NCBI RefSeq assembly: GCF_030161375.1
Contig: NZ_BSSQ01000006.1
Location: forward strand, 310,001-374,000
Direction: 5' to 3'
DNA length: 64,000 nt
From: Paenibacillus glycanilyticus
GTDB taxonomy: Bacteria > Bacillota > Bacilli > Paenibacillales > Paenibacillaceae
Position numbers and translations under genes: made by a program. The notes below the pieces were generated by a model. That model made no database searches, was not told where the DNA came from, and worked only from the letters and a program-made list of their open reading frames with translations. Position 1 is the first letter of the stretch, and every line of letters begins with the position of its first letter. Below, piece after piece: positions 1-8,769 of the stretch.

Positions 1-1175
1 TCGCGCTGCTTGAGCTCAATGCCGACAAGGGCCGGTCCGTTGTCTTTATTATGTTTCTTCGTATACTCGAAGCGGGTAATATCGTCGTTTGGACCAAGGA
101 CATCATCCAGGAATTCTCGGAGCGCTCCAGCTCGCTGTGGAAAACTAAGCATGAAATAATGCTTTAGTCCTTCATAGATGAGCGAGCGTTCTTTAATTTC
201 CTGCATCCGGTCGACATCGTTATTGCCGCCGCTAATAATGCAAACAACGGTTTTACCCGCAATCTCGTCGCGCATCAAGTCGAGCGCCGCAATCGGCAAC
301 GCGCCGGCCGGTTCAGCGACAATGGCATTTTCATTGTACAGATCAAGCAAGGTCGTGCAGATTTTTCCTTCCGGAACGGTGAGCACGTCGTCAAGCAGCT
401 CGCGGCAGATTGCAAAGGTCATATCGCCGATCCGCTTAACGGCAGCGCCGTCTACAAACTTGTCGATATGCTCTAGCGGCGTAACTTCGCCGGCATCAAG
501 CGACACGCGCAGCGATGGCGCGCCTTCCGGCTCCACGCCAATGACCTTCGTCATAGGGGATACGGTTTTGACGTAAGAGGCAACGCCTGCTACAAGACCT
601 CCGCCGCCAACGGACGCCAGGATATAGTCGGGTACCGTATCGGCTGATTCCATCAGCTCTTGGCCAACTGTTCCGTTGCCCGCGATGATCTTCGGATCGT
701 CAAACGGATGGATAAAGGCCATGCCGCTGCGCTGGCTTTCGGCCACGGCTTCGGCATAAGCATCGTCAAACGTATCGCCGGTCAGCACAACTTCGACAAA
801 CTCGCCGCCGAAGAAGGAGACTTGGTTCACTTTTTGCCGCGGCGTCGTGCTTGGCATGTAGATTTTGCCGTGAACGCCAAGGTTCTGGCAGGAGTAAGCG
901 ACCCCTTGCGCATGATTGCCCGCGCTAGCGCAAACAACGCCGGCAGCGAGACGTTCAGGCGGAAGTGACCGCATGAGGTGATAAGCGCCGCGGATCTTGA
1001 ACGAACGGACGATCTGCAAGTCTTCGCGCTTTAGGAATACATTGCAGCCGTAACGTTCGGACAACACGCGGTTATATTGCAAGGGCGTGCGGGTAATAAC
1101 ATCTTTTAGATGCATTTGAGCATGAACGATATCTTCGAGCCCGATCTTGTAAGAATAAGAGGATTGAAAATCCAT
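1..1175 (-). CDS. ilvA: Threonine ammonia-lyase (threonine dehydratase), 5' part, runs off the left edge
   Basis: Deaminates threonine to 2-oxobutanoate, the first step of isoleucine synthesis, in the cytoplasm with PLP. The minus strand reads from an ATG at 1175 behind GAGGTGAC and stays open for 391 codons to the window edge. Lys60 in SFKIRGAY is the PLP lysine. SAGNHAQG follows, and the glycine-rich phosphate loop SVGGGGLVAG lies in the middle. The last residues seen (HYFMLSFPQRAGALREFLDDV) begin the C-terminal ACT-like regulatory domain, so this is the biosynthetic, isoleucine-feedback type and not a short catabolic TdcB. The Bacillus enzyme is about 420 residues, so little is missing. 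It diverges from the gene at 1285. Identity is secure; the isoleucine control is known of the family and not shown here. Confidence 0.95.
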   Translation of the reverse strand, partial: MDFQSSYSYKIGLEDIVHAQMHLKDVITRTPLQYNRVLSERYGCNVFLKREDLQIVRSFKIRGAYHLMRSLPPERLAAGVVCASAGNHAQGVAYSCQNLGVHGKIYMPSTTPRQKVNQVSFFGGEFVEVVLTGDTFDDAYAEAVAESQRSGMAFIHPFDDPKIIAGNGTVGQELMESADTVPDYILASVGGGGLVAGVASYVKTVSPMTKVIGVEPEGAPSLRVSLDAGEVTPLEHIDKFVDGAAVKRIGDMTFAICRELLDDVLTVPEGKICTTLLDLYNENAIVAEPAGALPIAALDLMRDEIAGKTVVCIISGGNNDVDRMQEIKERSLIYEGLKHYFMLSFPQRAGALREFLDDVLGPNDDITRFEYTKKHNKDNGPALVGIELKQR

Positions 1176-1284
1176 ATTAAAAGTCACCTCATTTATAGTC
1201 GCAAACAGTCGTCATTCGACAAACACTAATGATTTATTATAGCACTATCTTTGTTATTATGTAGGCGAAAAGGAGGGAGACAAA

Positions 1285-1839
1285 ATGTTCCGCTGGTTGA
1301 AATGGTCCATCATTGTATTGGTACTGCTCGTTGCCGCCGCCGCTGGCGGGGGACTGTGGCTCAAATCTTACGTGGCTCCTTCGGAGAAGCTTGATCTGGC
1401 TTATGATCCGGTCTCGATTGAAGATAAAGCTCTTCAGATGGTCGCGAACCTGAAGCCTGAGATTGTGCTGTCGGAAGCGGATGTGAACAATCTGATCAAA
1501 AGCCAGCTGCAAGGCGGCCATTCGGCATCGCTGCCACCGGATATGAAGCTGGATGGCGCGCGTTTTGAGCTTAGCGGTGACCGGTTGATTGCCCATTTGA
1601 ACATGACGTATCGCGACTTCTTGCCGGTTGGCATGCTCGCGACTTATAAGATGAGCTGGAAGGCGCCGAATCTGATCATTGAGCCTGTATCGCTTACCGT
1701 CAAAGATTATGATCTAGGCAAGGAACGTTTGGACCGAATGGTTGTCCCCATCCAGCTGCCCAGCATGATCTCGATCCGCGACATGCAGTTTCAGAGCAAT
1801 CAGATTGTCATCGGGCTTAAGCTGAGTATACGACTGTAG
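1285..1839 (+). CDS. Membrane-anchored protein of the YpmS/DUF2140 type
   Basis: Protein of 184 residues with an N-terminal membrane segment (about residues 6-26) followed by a soluble domain that would lie outside the membrane. There is no lipobox cysteine. The start ATG follows AGGAGGGAG at good spacing. The body has alternating hydrophobic strands, for example LSEADVNNLIKSQL, the PVGMLATYKMSW stretch and IEPVSLTVKDYDLG. Size, topology and pattern resemble B. subtilis YpmS (DUF2140), whose function is unknown. The match is by pattern only; no function is assigned. The gene appears monocistronic and is divergent from ilvA. Confidence 0.7.
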   Translation: MFRWLKWSIIVLVLLVAAAAGGGLWLKSYVAPSEKLDLAYDPVSIEDKALQMVANLKPEIVLSEADVNNLIKSQLQGGHSASLPPDMKLDGARFELSGDRLIAHLNMTYRDFLPVGMLATYKMSWKAPNLIIEPVSLTVKDYDLGKERLDRMVVPIQLPSMISIRDMQFQSNQIVIGLKLSIRL

Positions 1840-1860
1840 CGTGTAGAGGCGGATCGCATA

Positions 1861-1890
1861 AAAAAATGATCCCTGACGTACAAGGATCAT
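1861..1890 (-). terminator. Rho-independent terminator of the 1903-2175 gene
   Basis: Perfect 7-bp stem ATGATCC/GGATCAT at 1866-1872 and 1884-1890. On the minus strand it is followed by a run of T (A run at 1861-1865 on the plus strand). Confidence 0.75.
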
Positions 1891-1902
1891 GGTCTCCGGA
1901 CT

Positions 1903-2175
1903 TTATTTGCCGCTATTTACGCGCTGGGAAGAAGTAATGTACACGGTCAGATAGATAATGCCCGTCACGACGGCCAATATAAAGCCTAGACTGGAGATGA
2001 AGCCGAATACAAACAAGGGCACCGGACTTGGATCGGTATAGGCAATCTCATAATACCGGGCTGGATTGTCGATGACTTTGAAGAAATAAATTCCGCTTGC
2101 GATGGCCCCTAGCAGCCAGACAACCGCTCCCGTGATCATCAAGACGATGAGGGATTTTTTTGATTTGATCGGCAA
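1903..2175 (-). CDS. Small two-helix membrane protein, function unknown
   Basis: About 90 residues with two hydrophobic segments (LIVLMITGAVVWLLGAIASG and LFVFGFISSLGFILAVVTGI) joined by a short polar loop. An ATG at 2196 has no Shine-Dalgarno sequence. AGGGGAG lies just before an in-frame TTG at 2175, so translation probably starts there as MPIKSKKS. A terminator follows directly. No family was recognised; it is likely a small integral membrane protein. Confidence 0.6.
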   Translation of the reverse strand: MPIKSKKSLIVLMITGAVVWLLGAIASGIYFFKVIDNPARYYEIAYTDPSPVPLFVFGFISSLGFILAVVTGIIYLTVYITSSQRVNSGK

Positions 2176-2291
2176 TGTAATTTCTCCCCTATTCATGTTG
2201 GATAATTAAGAGATGACTTGAACAGAAGTATATCATAAAAGTTAAATTTTGGAGATCGATAGCTGTATATGGCGTTTACGGAAAGCTTATA

Positions 2292-2320
2292 TTGAACTTG
2301 CTAGAGATTATTCATATAAT
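2292..2320 (+). promoter_or_regulatory. Sigma-A promoter of the first LacI regulator
   Basis: TTGAAC at 2292-2297, a 17-bp spacer, then TATAAT at 2315-2320. It lies upstream of the GTG at 2354 and inside the longer open frame that begins at 2249, which argues against the longer frame being the real gene. Confidence 0.75.
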
Positions 2321-2353
2321 TTAGAAAAATACGTTACGGTAAAGGGTCATATC

Positions 2354-3364
2354 GTGGACAAAAAAATTGTGGACGTTGCAAAGCTGGCAGGCGTATCCGC
2401 CGCTACCGTATCCCGAGTGCTTAACGAAAGCAGTCTGGTATCGGAAAAAACGAAAATAAAAGTGCTCAAAGCGATCGAGGAGATGGATTACCATCCGAAT
2501 GCGGCAGCCAAGCATCTGCGTTCCCAACGGACGATGACGCTAGGCATTATCGTACCGGATATTAATGTGTCTTATTTCTCCGAGATCATCAAAGGCATTG
2601 AAAATAAGGCTTACGCCCATAAATATAAAGTACTGATCTGCGACTCGGACAACCAGATCGACAAAGAGATGGAGTACCTCGGACTTCTGCCGGACCGTAC
2701 GGTTGACGGCATGATTCTGGTTACGCCGCGCGTCAGTGACGACACCATTAACGATTATGTTCGGAAAGGTTATGTGATTGGCGTAGTTGGCCGAGCCGTC
2801 GTACATGAAGATATATTGAGCTGCAAGACGGATAACGTGAAGTTCTCAAACGAAGCGGTACGCCATCTGGTTGAGCAAGGGCATCAGCAGATTGCTTATA
2901 TTGGCGGTTACTCCGATTCTCTCGAGAATTATGAGCGGATGGAAGGCTACATGAAGGCGCTGAAGGATGGAAAAATACCGTTCCTGCCAACGCTGATCGA
3001 TAACGGGGATTTTGAGGAGACGGGCGGTTATCAGGCGTTTTGCCGTCTGCTTGAGCGTAACCAATCGTTCACGGCCGTCTATTGCGCCAACGACGAGATG
3101 GCCCTTGGCGTATACCGCGCCTGCCGGGAGAAAGGCATTCGCATTCCCGAAGACATGGCCATCGTAGGCGTCGATAACAACCGGATTACGGAATATTTGC
3201 TGCCTTCCCTAAGCACGGTAGAGCAGCCGAAATACGAGATGGGAGCCCAGCTTACGGAGAAGCTGATCGCCCAGATGAACGGTAATAGCGTCGACGAGCG
3301 CAAAAAGCATATGATCGAATCCACGTTAATTATCAGGGATTCATCGAGTTATAAGCGTAAATAG
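2354..3364 (+). CDS. LacI-family transcriptional regulator 1
   Basis: Sugar-responsive DNA-binding repressor of 336 residues. The N-terminal helix-turn-helix reads VDVAKLAGVSAATVSRVLN, followed by a hinge helix (YHPNAAAKHLRSQ) and a periplasmic-binding-protein-like effector domain (about residues 62-330) with the usual GIIVPDINVSYF start. The start is taken as GTG 2354 because AAAGGG lies 7 bases before it and its N-terminus aligns with the paralogue at 3976. The longer open frame from 2249 would contain the promoter. It is strongly similar to the regulator at 3976 along its full length (shared YFSEIIKGIEN-type and NDEMALGVYRAC-type segments), so the two arose by duplication. The ligand is unknown; the neighbouring importer and hydrolases suggest an oligosaccharide. 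Confidence 0.92.
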   Translation: MDKKIVDVAKLAGVSAATVSRVLNESSLVSEKTKIKVLKAIEEMDYHPNAAAKHLRSQRTMTLGIIVPDINVSYFSEIIKGIENKAYAHKYKVLICDSDNQIDKEMEYLGLLPDRTVDGMILVTPRVSDDTINDYVRKGYVIGVVGRAVVHEDILSCKTDNVKFSNEAVRHLVEQGHQQIAYIGGYSDSLENYERMEGYMKALKDGKIPFLPTLIDNGDFEETGGYQAFCRLLERNQSFTAVYCANDEMALGVYRACREKGIRIPEDMAIVGVDNNRITEYLLPSLSTVEQPKYEMGAQLTEKLIAQMNGNSVDERKKHMIESTLIIRDSSSYKRK

Positions 3365-3375
3365 ATTTGGGATTT

Positions 3376-3403
3376 AAAGACTGCCGCGCGGCAGTCTTTT
3401 TTT
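3376..3403 (+). terminator. Rho-independent terminator after the first LacI gene
   Basis: Perfect 12-bp palindromic arms AAAGACTGCCGC/GCGGCAGTCTTT at 3376-3399 ending in a run of seven T. Confidence 0.9.
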
Positions 3404-3420
3404 GTTGACCGGAGAAGTCA

Positions 3421-3693
3421 CTTAACGATGTGGGGTATCGTAAAGCGTGGCGAAACGAGCAAAAAGGTCGGAAAGTAGCTAGTTGGGTGATCTTAACGAT
3501 GCGCGGCATCGTTAAGGAACCGTAATAGTGGAAAGCGATAGGGCTTAACGATGCAGGGCATTGTTAAGTGTGGCGGAAACGAGCAAAAAGGTCGGGAAAG
3601 TTGCTAGTTGGGTGATCTTAGCGATGCGCGGCATCGTAAAGGAGCCGGAATCGTGGAAAACGAGAAGGCTTAACGATGCGCAGCATCGCTAAG
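3421..3693 (+). repeat. Tandem 123-125-bp repeat built from TTAACGATGC palindromes
   Basis: About 2.2 copies of one unit start at 3421, 3544 and 3669. Each full unit carries two imperfect palindromes of the form TTAACGATG-n-CATCGTTAA, at 3421, 3492, 3544, 3618 and 3669. The DNA between them (with cgagcaaaaaggtcgg and gctagttgggtgatctta) also repeats. No open frame is convincing. It fills the gap between the two LacI genes. Confidence 0.9.
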
Positions 3694-3790
3694 CGGGGTT
3701 GCTTGCAGAATGCGTTGCCGATGTAATCGGCGAGCGAATGAGCCGGAAATCGGCCATATCGCTATAAATCCGTCCCTTTTCACGGAACTT

Positions 3791-3806
3791 TGTTATCGAT
3801 TTCACA
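3791..3806. promoter_or_regulatory. Putative LacI operator 1
   Basis: TGTTATCGATTTCACA, a near-palindrome centred on ATCGAT, about 170 bases before the second LacI gene. It shares its core with the sites at 3912 and 5047. The binding protein is inferred. Confidence 0.5.
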
Positions 3807-3910
3807 ATGGTTACATCAACGATCACCATGCGGAGTATCCGATAAACCCCATAAACACGCGGTTTATCACTATTCCACAAAAAAAATTCCAAAAACTTTA
3901 AAAACAATTA

Positions 3911-3939
3911 TTGAAATCGATTTCAGTCCGTGCTAAGAT
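3911..3939 (+). promoter_or_regulatory. Sigma-A promoter of the second LacI gene with overlapping operator
   Basis: TTGAAA (3911-3916), a 17-bp spacer and TAAGAT (3934-3939). The perfect 14-bp palindrome TGAAATCGATTTCA at 3912-3925 covers the -35 element, a classic place for a LacI-type repressor, so autoregulation is likely. Confidence 0.75.
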
Positions 3940-3975
3940 CTGTTTATATAAGTCAGGCAAAAAGAAAGTGATGCA

Positions 3976-5025
3976 ATGAACGAGAGTAAAATCATTGACG
4001 TAGCCAATCGCGCAAACGTATCCGTAGCAACCGTATCAAGAGTGCTCAATCGCAGTGAGTTGGTCAGCGAGAAGACGAAGAAGCGGGTGCTCGAAGCCAT
4101 TCAGGAGATGAATTACACGCCGAATGCAATGGCCAAGAACCTGCGGTCCAGGAAAACGATGAAGATTGGCGTTGTTGTCGCGGACATTCAAGTTTCTTAT
4201 TTCGCGGAGATCATTAAAGGCATCGAGAATATGGCGAACTCGCTCGACTACAACGTCATTATCTGCGATGCGCAGAACAAGAAGCAGAAGGAACTCGAAT
4301 ATGTATCGCTGCTGCAGAACAGAACGGTAGACGGCATGATATTCGTTACTCCCGAGATGACCAACAAAGAATTGATCGCCCTCGTTGAGGACGGCTGCAG
4401 CATCGGCGTTATTGGGAGAAACATTGATCACGAGCAGATTCCATGCGCCTTCACGGATAACGTGAAGATTGCGAGGGATGTCGTGAATCATCTGATCGAG
4501 CAGGGGCATGAGAAGATTGCGTTCCTGAGCGGATATGCCGACGCCATCGACAGCTATGAACGGCTTGAAGGCTATATGAAAGCGCTTCGAGACGCGGGAA
4601 TGCCGTTTGTTCCGGATCTCATCGACAACGGGGATTTTAATGAAGACGGCGGTTACCTCAGCTTCCTGAGGCTTCTCGAGAAGAACGACGACTTCACCGC
4701 AATCTTTACCGCAAACGACGAGATGGCATTAGGGGTGTACAAAGCTTGCAAGCAGCTGTCCATCCGGGTACCGCAGCAACTCGCCATAGTTGGGGTTGAT
4801 AATATTAGGCTGACCAAGTATATCGTGCCGCGTCTTAGCACGGTCGACCAGCCGAAATATACGATGGGAGCGCTGCTCACCGAGAAGCTGATAGACCAGA
4901 TGAACAACAACGAGTTTAAGGACAGAAGGACGTTTAAGGTCGAGTCCAAGCTGCTGATCCGGGAATCTTCGATGTTTAGCCGGGATCGGAACGCCGAGAC
5001 GATCGCAAGCGAAGCAACACGGTAA
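3976..5025 (+). CDS. LacI-family transcriptional regulator 2
   Basis: Regulator of 349 residues with an N-terminal helix-turn-helix (IDVANRANVSVATVSRVLN), hinge (YTPNAMAKNLRSR) and a two-lobed sugar-binding domain. It is a full-length paralogue of the regulator at 2354, with about 18 extra residues at the C-terminus. The start ATG has only a weak AAAG upstream. It is the first gene of the importer and hydrolase cluster, 84 bases before the first permease, and an ATCGAT-centred site sits in that gap. Control of the operon and of itself is inferred from the operators at 3912 and 5047. The effector sugar cannot be read from the sequence. Confidence 0.92.
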   Translation: MNESKIIDVANRANVSVATVSRVLNRSELVSEKTKKRVLEAIQEMNYTPNAMAKNLRSRKTMKIGVVVADIQVSYFAEIIKGIENMANSLDYNVIICDAQNKKQKELEYVSLLQNRTVDGMIFVTPEMTNKELIALVEDGCSIGVIGRNIDHEQIPCAFTDNVKIARDVVNHLIEQGHEKIAFLSGYADAIDSYERLEGYMKALRDAGMPFVPDLIDNGDFNEDGGYLSFLRLLEKNDDFTAIFTANDEMALGVYKACKQLSIRVPQQLAIVGVDNIRLTKYIVPRLSTVDQPKYTMGALLTEKLIDQMNNNEFKDRRTFKVESKLLIRESSMFSRDRNAETIASEATR

Positions 5026-5046
5026 GCCATTTTTTTTGCAACATAA

Positions 5047-5060
5047 AGAAATCGATTACA
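5047..5060. promoter_or_regulatory. Putative LacI operator 3, before the permease gene
   Basis: AGAAATCGATTACA shares the AAATCGATT core with the palindrome at 3912. It lies in the 84-base gap between the regulator and the first permease gene. Confidence 0.5.
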
Positions 5061-5109
5061 TTTTCGAATTCTGCATCAGCTTATTTTGAAGTCACGGAGG
5101 AATGCCGGT

Positions 5110-6021
5110 ATGAAAGGATTGTTCCAGGAGCTCGCAAGGAATAGAATTTTGTTCCTCATGATTGCGCCTGCTTTATTATTCTTTATTGTGTTTGCTTACG
5201 TCCCGATGGTTGGCGTCTACTACGCGTTCACCAGGTTCAGCTTTGACGGCGGATTGTTCGGCGGCGAATTCATCGGATTCAAAAACTTCGAATTTCTGTT
5301 TAACTCGGGGGTACTGTGGAATCTGACGAAAAATACGGTGCTTTACAACATCGCTTTCATCATCATCAGCAATGTCCTGCAGCTGGCTTGCGCGATTTTC
5401 TTAAGCGAGCTGCCCGGCAAATGGTTCAAGAAATCAACGCAGTCCATCATGTTCCTGCCGTTCTTCGTATCGTTTGTTCTTGTAGGCGCTTTCGTATTTA
5501 ACCTGTTCTCGAACGCGGGCGTTATCAACACGATGCTGACGTCGCTCGGCTTGCAGAATTACGACTTCTACCTGCATACGGCGCCTTGGAAATACATCAT
5601 CGTATTCTTCCATGTGTGGAAGGGACTTGGTTACGGAACGGTCATCTATCTGGCGGCGATTATGAGCATCAGCGACGAATACCATGAAGCGGCGAAGATT
5701 GACGGAGCGAACATTTTCAAACGGGTTAGGCATATTACGCTTCCGCTGCTCGTTCCAACGTTTGTTCTGCTGATCCTGCTCAGTCTCGGCGGCATTCTGA
5801 AAGGCCAGTTCGACCTCTTCTACCAAATCATCGGCAACAACGGCATGTTGTACAACTCGACAGACATTATCGATACGTACGTATACCGCTCGCTTGCGGT
5901 CAATTTCGATATCGGCATGGGTACGGCAGCCGGACTTTATCAATCGCTATTTGGCTTCGTGTTAATTATCTTGGTTAACTATATCATTCGGAAAGTGCAG
6001 AAGGACTACGCACTGTTCTAA
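5110..6021 (+). CDS. ABC oligosaccharide transporter permease, LplB type
   Basis: Integral membrane subunit (303 residues) of a carbohydrate importer. There are six hydrophobic segments and the permease signature EYHEAAKIDGANIFKRVRHI in the cytoplasmic loop that docks the ATPase. The frame is open from a TTG at 5086, but CACGGAGG at 5093-5100 lies inside that extension and serves the ATG at 5110, so the shorter start is chosen. It pairs with the permease at 6104 and the binding protein at 7052. No ATPase gene is present; importers of this class commonly share a general MsmX-type ATPase encoded elsewhere. Confidence 0.93.
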   Translation: MKGLFQELARNRILFLMIAPALLFFIVFAYVPMVGVYYAFTRFSFDGGLFGGEFIGFKNFEFLFNSGVLWNLTKNTVLYNIAFIIISNVLQLACAIFLSELPGKWFKKSTQSIMFLPFFVSFVLVGAFVFNLFSNAGVINTMLTSLGLQNYDFYLHTAPWKYIIVFFHVWKGLGYGTVIYLAAIMSISDEYHEAAKIDGANIFKRVRHITLPLLVPTFVLLILLSLGGILKGQFDLFYQIIGNNGMLYNSTDIIDTYVYRSLAVNFDIGMGTAAGLYQSLFGFVLIILVNYIIRKVQKDYALF

Positions 6022-6024
6022 GCT

Positions 6025-6086
6025 GTAAGTTTTTCATTCGAAAAACAAAGCTAATGCTTACGAAGTAAGTTTTTCACTCGAAAAAC
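6025..6086 (+). repeat. Two copies of a short hairpin between the permease genes
   Basis: AGTTTTTC-A(T/C)TC-GAAAAAC occurs at 6028-6046 and again 40 bases on at 6068-6086. Each folds into a GTTTTTC/GAAAAAC stem. The second is followed by TTTT and then by the ribosome site TAGGAGG of the next gene. It could be a partial terminator or an mRNA processing element. Confidence 0.7.
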
Positions 6087-6103
6087 TTTTTAGGAGGACC
6101 AAC

Positions 6104-6991
6104 ATGAAAATTAGAATGGAAAGAGCAACGGTCGTCTTCAACATCATGGGTTACGCGTTGATAACTATATTGACCGTGCTATGTTTGCTGCCGTTCCTGC
6201 TCATCGTCTCCGGCTCGTTTACGCCGGAGATCCAGATTATATCCAAAGGCTTCAGCCTCATACCGGAAACGTTCTCTCTGGACGCTTATAAGGCAGCGTT
6301 CAGCAATCCGAAACAAATTCTCGACGGCTACAAAGTGACGATCTTTATCACGGTGGTTGGTACGGCCGTTGGTTTGTTTCTAACTTCAATGGCGGGTTTC
6401 GTCCTGTCCCGAAAAGACTTCAAATACCGCGACCAGCTGTCCTTCTTCATCTACTTAACGACGTTGTTCAGCGGCGGACTTATTCCTTGGTACATTCTGA
6501 TCACGAAACACCTGGATTTGAAAGACACCTATATGGCGCTTATCGTGCCAACGCTTCTTAGCGCATGGAACATCATCCTCATGAAAAACTTCATGAAGTC
6601 CATCCCCGACTCGATCGTGGAATCGGCCAAGATCGACGGCGCGGGCGAGTTTACGATCTACTTGAAGCTGATCCTGCCGCTATCCGGTCCCGGCCTAGCC
6701 ACAATCGGATTGTTTATGGCGCTAGGCTACTGGAACGACTGGTTTATGGCGAATTTGTTCATTACGAGCGAATCCCATTATCCATTGCAATTCTTGCTGT
6801 ACAAGATTCTCGCAAGCGCTGCCGTACTGAAGACCAACGTGGCGGGCAACCTGTCGCCTACGTTCCAGCCGCCTGCCGAGACGCTCAAGATGGCCGCAGC
6901 CGTAATCGCAACGGGGCCAATCGTATTCTTGTATCCGTTCGTTCAGCGCTTCTTCGTTAAAGGGCTGACGATCGGCGCCGTGAAAGGTTAG
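6104..6991 (+). CDS. ABC oligosaccharide transporter permease, LplC/YtcP type
   Basis: Second membrane subunit, 295 residues, with about six transmembrane helices and the coupling motif SIVESAKIDGAGEFTIYLKL. The C-terminus (VQRFFVKGLTIGAVKG) is the typical ending of this family. ATG follows TAGGAGG at good spacing. It forms the channel with the permease at 5110 and follows it by 82 bases that hold a duplicated hairpin. The substrate is likely a plant or fungal oligosaccharide, inferred from the GH2 and GH30 genes downstream. Confidence 0.93.
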   Translation: MKIRMERATVVFNIMGYALITILTVLCLLPFLLIVSGSFTPEIQIISKGFSLIPETFSLDAYKAAFSNPKQILDGYKVTIFITVVGTAVGLFLTSMAGFVLSRKDFKYRDQLSFFIYLTTLFSGGLIPWYILITKHLDLKDTYMALIVPTLLSAWNIILMKNFMKSIPDSIVESAKIDGAGEFTIYLKLILPLSGPGLATIGLFMALGYWNDWFMANLFITSESHYPLQFLLYKILASAAVLKTNVAGNLSPTFQPPAETLKMAAAVIATGPIVFLYPFVQRFFVKGLTIGAVKG

Positions 6992-7051
6992 AACCGGCCA
7001 TTAGGCTGGCTAACATATAGGTTCACTAAATAAAAGGAGGAGTCATCAAGC

Positions 7052-8659
7052 ATGAAAACAAAGATAAAAACAATGGGCACTGTCCTCGTTTCCACCGCTA
7101 TTATGGCAAGTATGCTTGCAGCCTGCGGCTCGGGCAACAATAATTCGAACAATTCGTCGAATGCAAGCGCGAGTCCAAGTACAGAAGCAAGCGGCAATAC
7201 GAATTCGGGCAACACGGCAGAAGCCAAAACGCCGGATACTTCCAAAAAGGTTGAACTGACTTGGTACCTGCTCGGCGATCCGGCTCCGGATCAGCAAAAA
7301 GTCGTTGCGGAGTGGAACAAGATGCTCTCGGCAGACTTGAATACGACCGTTAAGCTGAACTTCACGACTTGGACAGACTGGCAAACGAAATATAACCTGC
7401 TGCTTGCTTCCGGCGAGAAAGTCGATATGATCTTCGCTTCCTCATGGGCGGACTTTTATAAATTCGCAAACCAGGGCGCCTTTATGCCTCTGAATGATCT
7501 CCTCCCAACCTATGCGCCAACAACATGGAGCAGCGTGTCGGAGCAAGACTGGAAGGAAGCAACGGTTAACGACAAGATCTATGCGATTCCTGCCACTTAT
7601 CCGGAATATACGCCAGACGGCCTTGTATACCGAGACGACTGGAGACAAGAGTTTGGTCTTCCCGAGATTAAAGACGTGGATTCCATCGAGGCTTACCTTG
7701 ACGGCGTGAAGAAAAACAAAGGCGTAACGCCAATTAACGGCAAAGCGTACAACGAAGTATTTACGATGTTCAAAGCGTCTCAAGGCTACCAGCAAATCGG
7801 CGGCGACAGCGGCGTGATCGTAGCGAAATCGTACGACACTCCGCGCGATATTGTTGCGTATCCGTTCACTCCGGAGTTTGAAGCTTGGGTGAAGAAGATG
7901 AAGACTTGGTCCGAGAAAGGCTTCTGGAAATCCGATACGCTGTCTGATCAAAAAGAAGCAGGCGACGCGATCAAAACAGGCCAAGGTGCCGTGTACTGGC
8001 GTAACGCTCCTGGAGCAGGCGGCTTCATCACGGGCATGGAGAAATCCAATCCGGACATTAAGCTCGGCTACTTCCCGTTTAGCCGTTTCCACAACTTGAC
8101 GATGCCTACGTTGTCGGTTAACAACGCAATGGCTATTCCTAAGAGCGCGCCTAACGCAGAACGTTCCCTGATGGTTCTCGACAAGCTGCGCAACGATCCG
8201 AAGTATTATGATCTGATGAGCTACGGTCTGGAAGGCACGGACTACTCGATGGATGCGGACGGCAAACATATCGTTACGCCTCCTGCCGGCGTAGAGGCGA
8301 AAGACTTCAAAGGCTACGGCATCGCAAGCTGGGGCTACCGCGTGGAATCGATGGAGCGCGTGAAGCAAGCGGGCGGCTGGAGCGGCTTCGACGCTTTGCT
8401 TGAAGAGTTCAAATCGCAAAGCAAACCGAACATTTTTGCGCAAGTTATCATGGACTACGCTCCCGTGAAATCGCAGCAAGCAGCGGTTAACTCGGTTATC
8501 CAGCAATACGGCATGCCGCTTATGATGGGTCTTGTTCCTGACGTGGATAAGGCTATCGCGACTTACCGCAAGCAGCTGGAAGCGGCAGGCGTAAACGATG
8601 TGCTGAAATACGTGCAAGAGCAAGCAAACAAATCGTTTGATGCACAAGGATTAAAATAA
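7052..8659 (+). CDS. Sugar-binding lipoprotein of the ABC importer
   Basis: Extracellular solute-binding protein of 535 residues, tethered by lipid. The signal peptide ends in the lipobox LAAC (Cys25), followed by a flexible Asn/Ser/Thr/Gly-rich linker to about residue 65. The mature domain starts at VELTWYLLGDPAPDQQKVV, as in large family 1-type binding proteins (LipO-like, about 500 residues), and the C-terminal half fits the DUF3502-like extension. The ribosome site AAAGGAGG lies before the ATG. It delivers the sugar to the two permeases just upstream. The ligand cannot be told from sequence. Confidence 0.93.
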   Translation: MKTKIKTMGTVLVSTAIMASMLAACGSGNNNSNNSSNASASPSTEASGNTNSGNTAEAKTPDTSKKVELTWYLLGDPAPDQQKVVAEWNKMLSADLNTTVKLNFTTWTDWQTKYNLLLASGEKVDMIFASSWADFYKFANQGAFMPLNDLLPTYAPTTWSSVSEQDWKEATVNDKIYAIPATYPEYTPDGLVYRDDWRQEFGLPEIKDVDSIEAYLDGVKKNKGVTPINGKAYNEVFTMFKASQGYQQIGGDSGVIVAKSYDTPRDIVAYPFTPEFEAWVKKMKTWSEKGFWKSDTLSDQKEAGDAIKTGQGAVYWRNAPGAGGFITGMEKSNPDIKLGYFPFSRFHNLTMPTLSVNNAMAIPKSAPNAERSLMVLDKLRNDPKYYDLMSYGLEGTDYSMDADGKHIVTPPAGVEAKDFKGYGIASWGYRVESMERVKQAGGWSGFDALLEEFKSQSKPNIFAQVIMDYAPVKSQQAAVNSVIQQYGMPLMMGLVPDVDKAIATYRKQLEAAGVNDVLKYVQEQANKSFDAQGLK

Positions 8660-8769
8660 TAGGTTTTGCATGACCAAAGGGGATGTGTGACCTGTGCGTA
8701 GGGATTGGCGTACGCATTCGTCCTCATCCTCTTTTTTGCTTACCAATAAAGATAGACAGGGGAGACATC

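Noticed and set aside
2249..2353. N-terminal extension of the first LacI regulator
   Set aside because: A TTGAAC-17-TATAAT promoter lies inside it, and the GTG at 2354 has a ribosome site and matches the paralogue's start.
3421..3693. CRISPR-like repeats
   Set aside because: The sequence between the palindromes is itself repeated, so this is a tandem repeat and not repeat-spacer.
7442..8647. 401-codon open frame on the minus strand
   Set aside because: Antisense to the binding lipoprotein gene; composition is that of a shadow frame.
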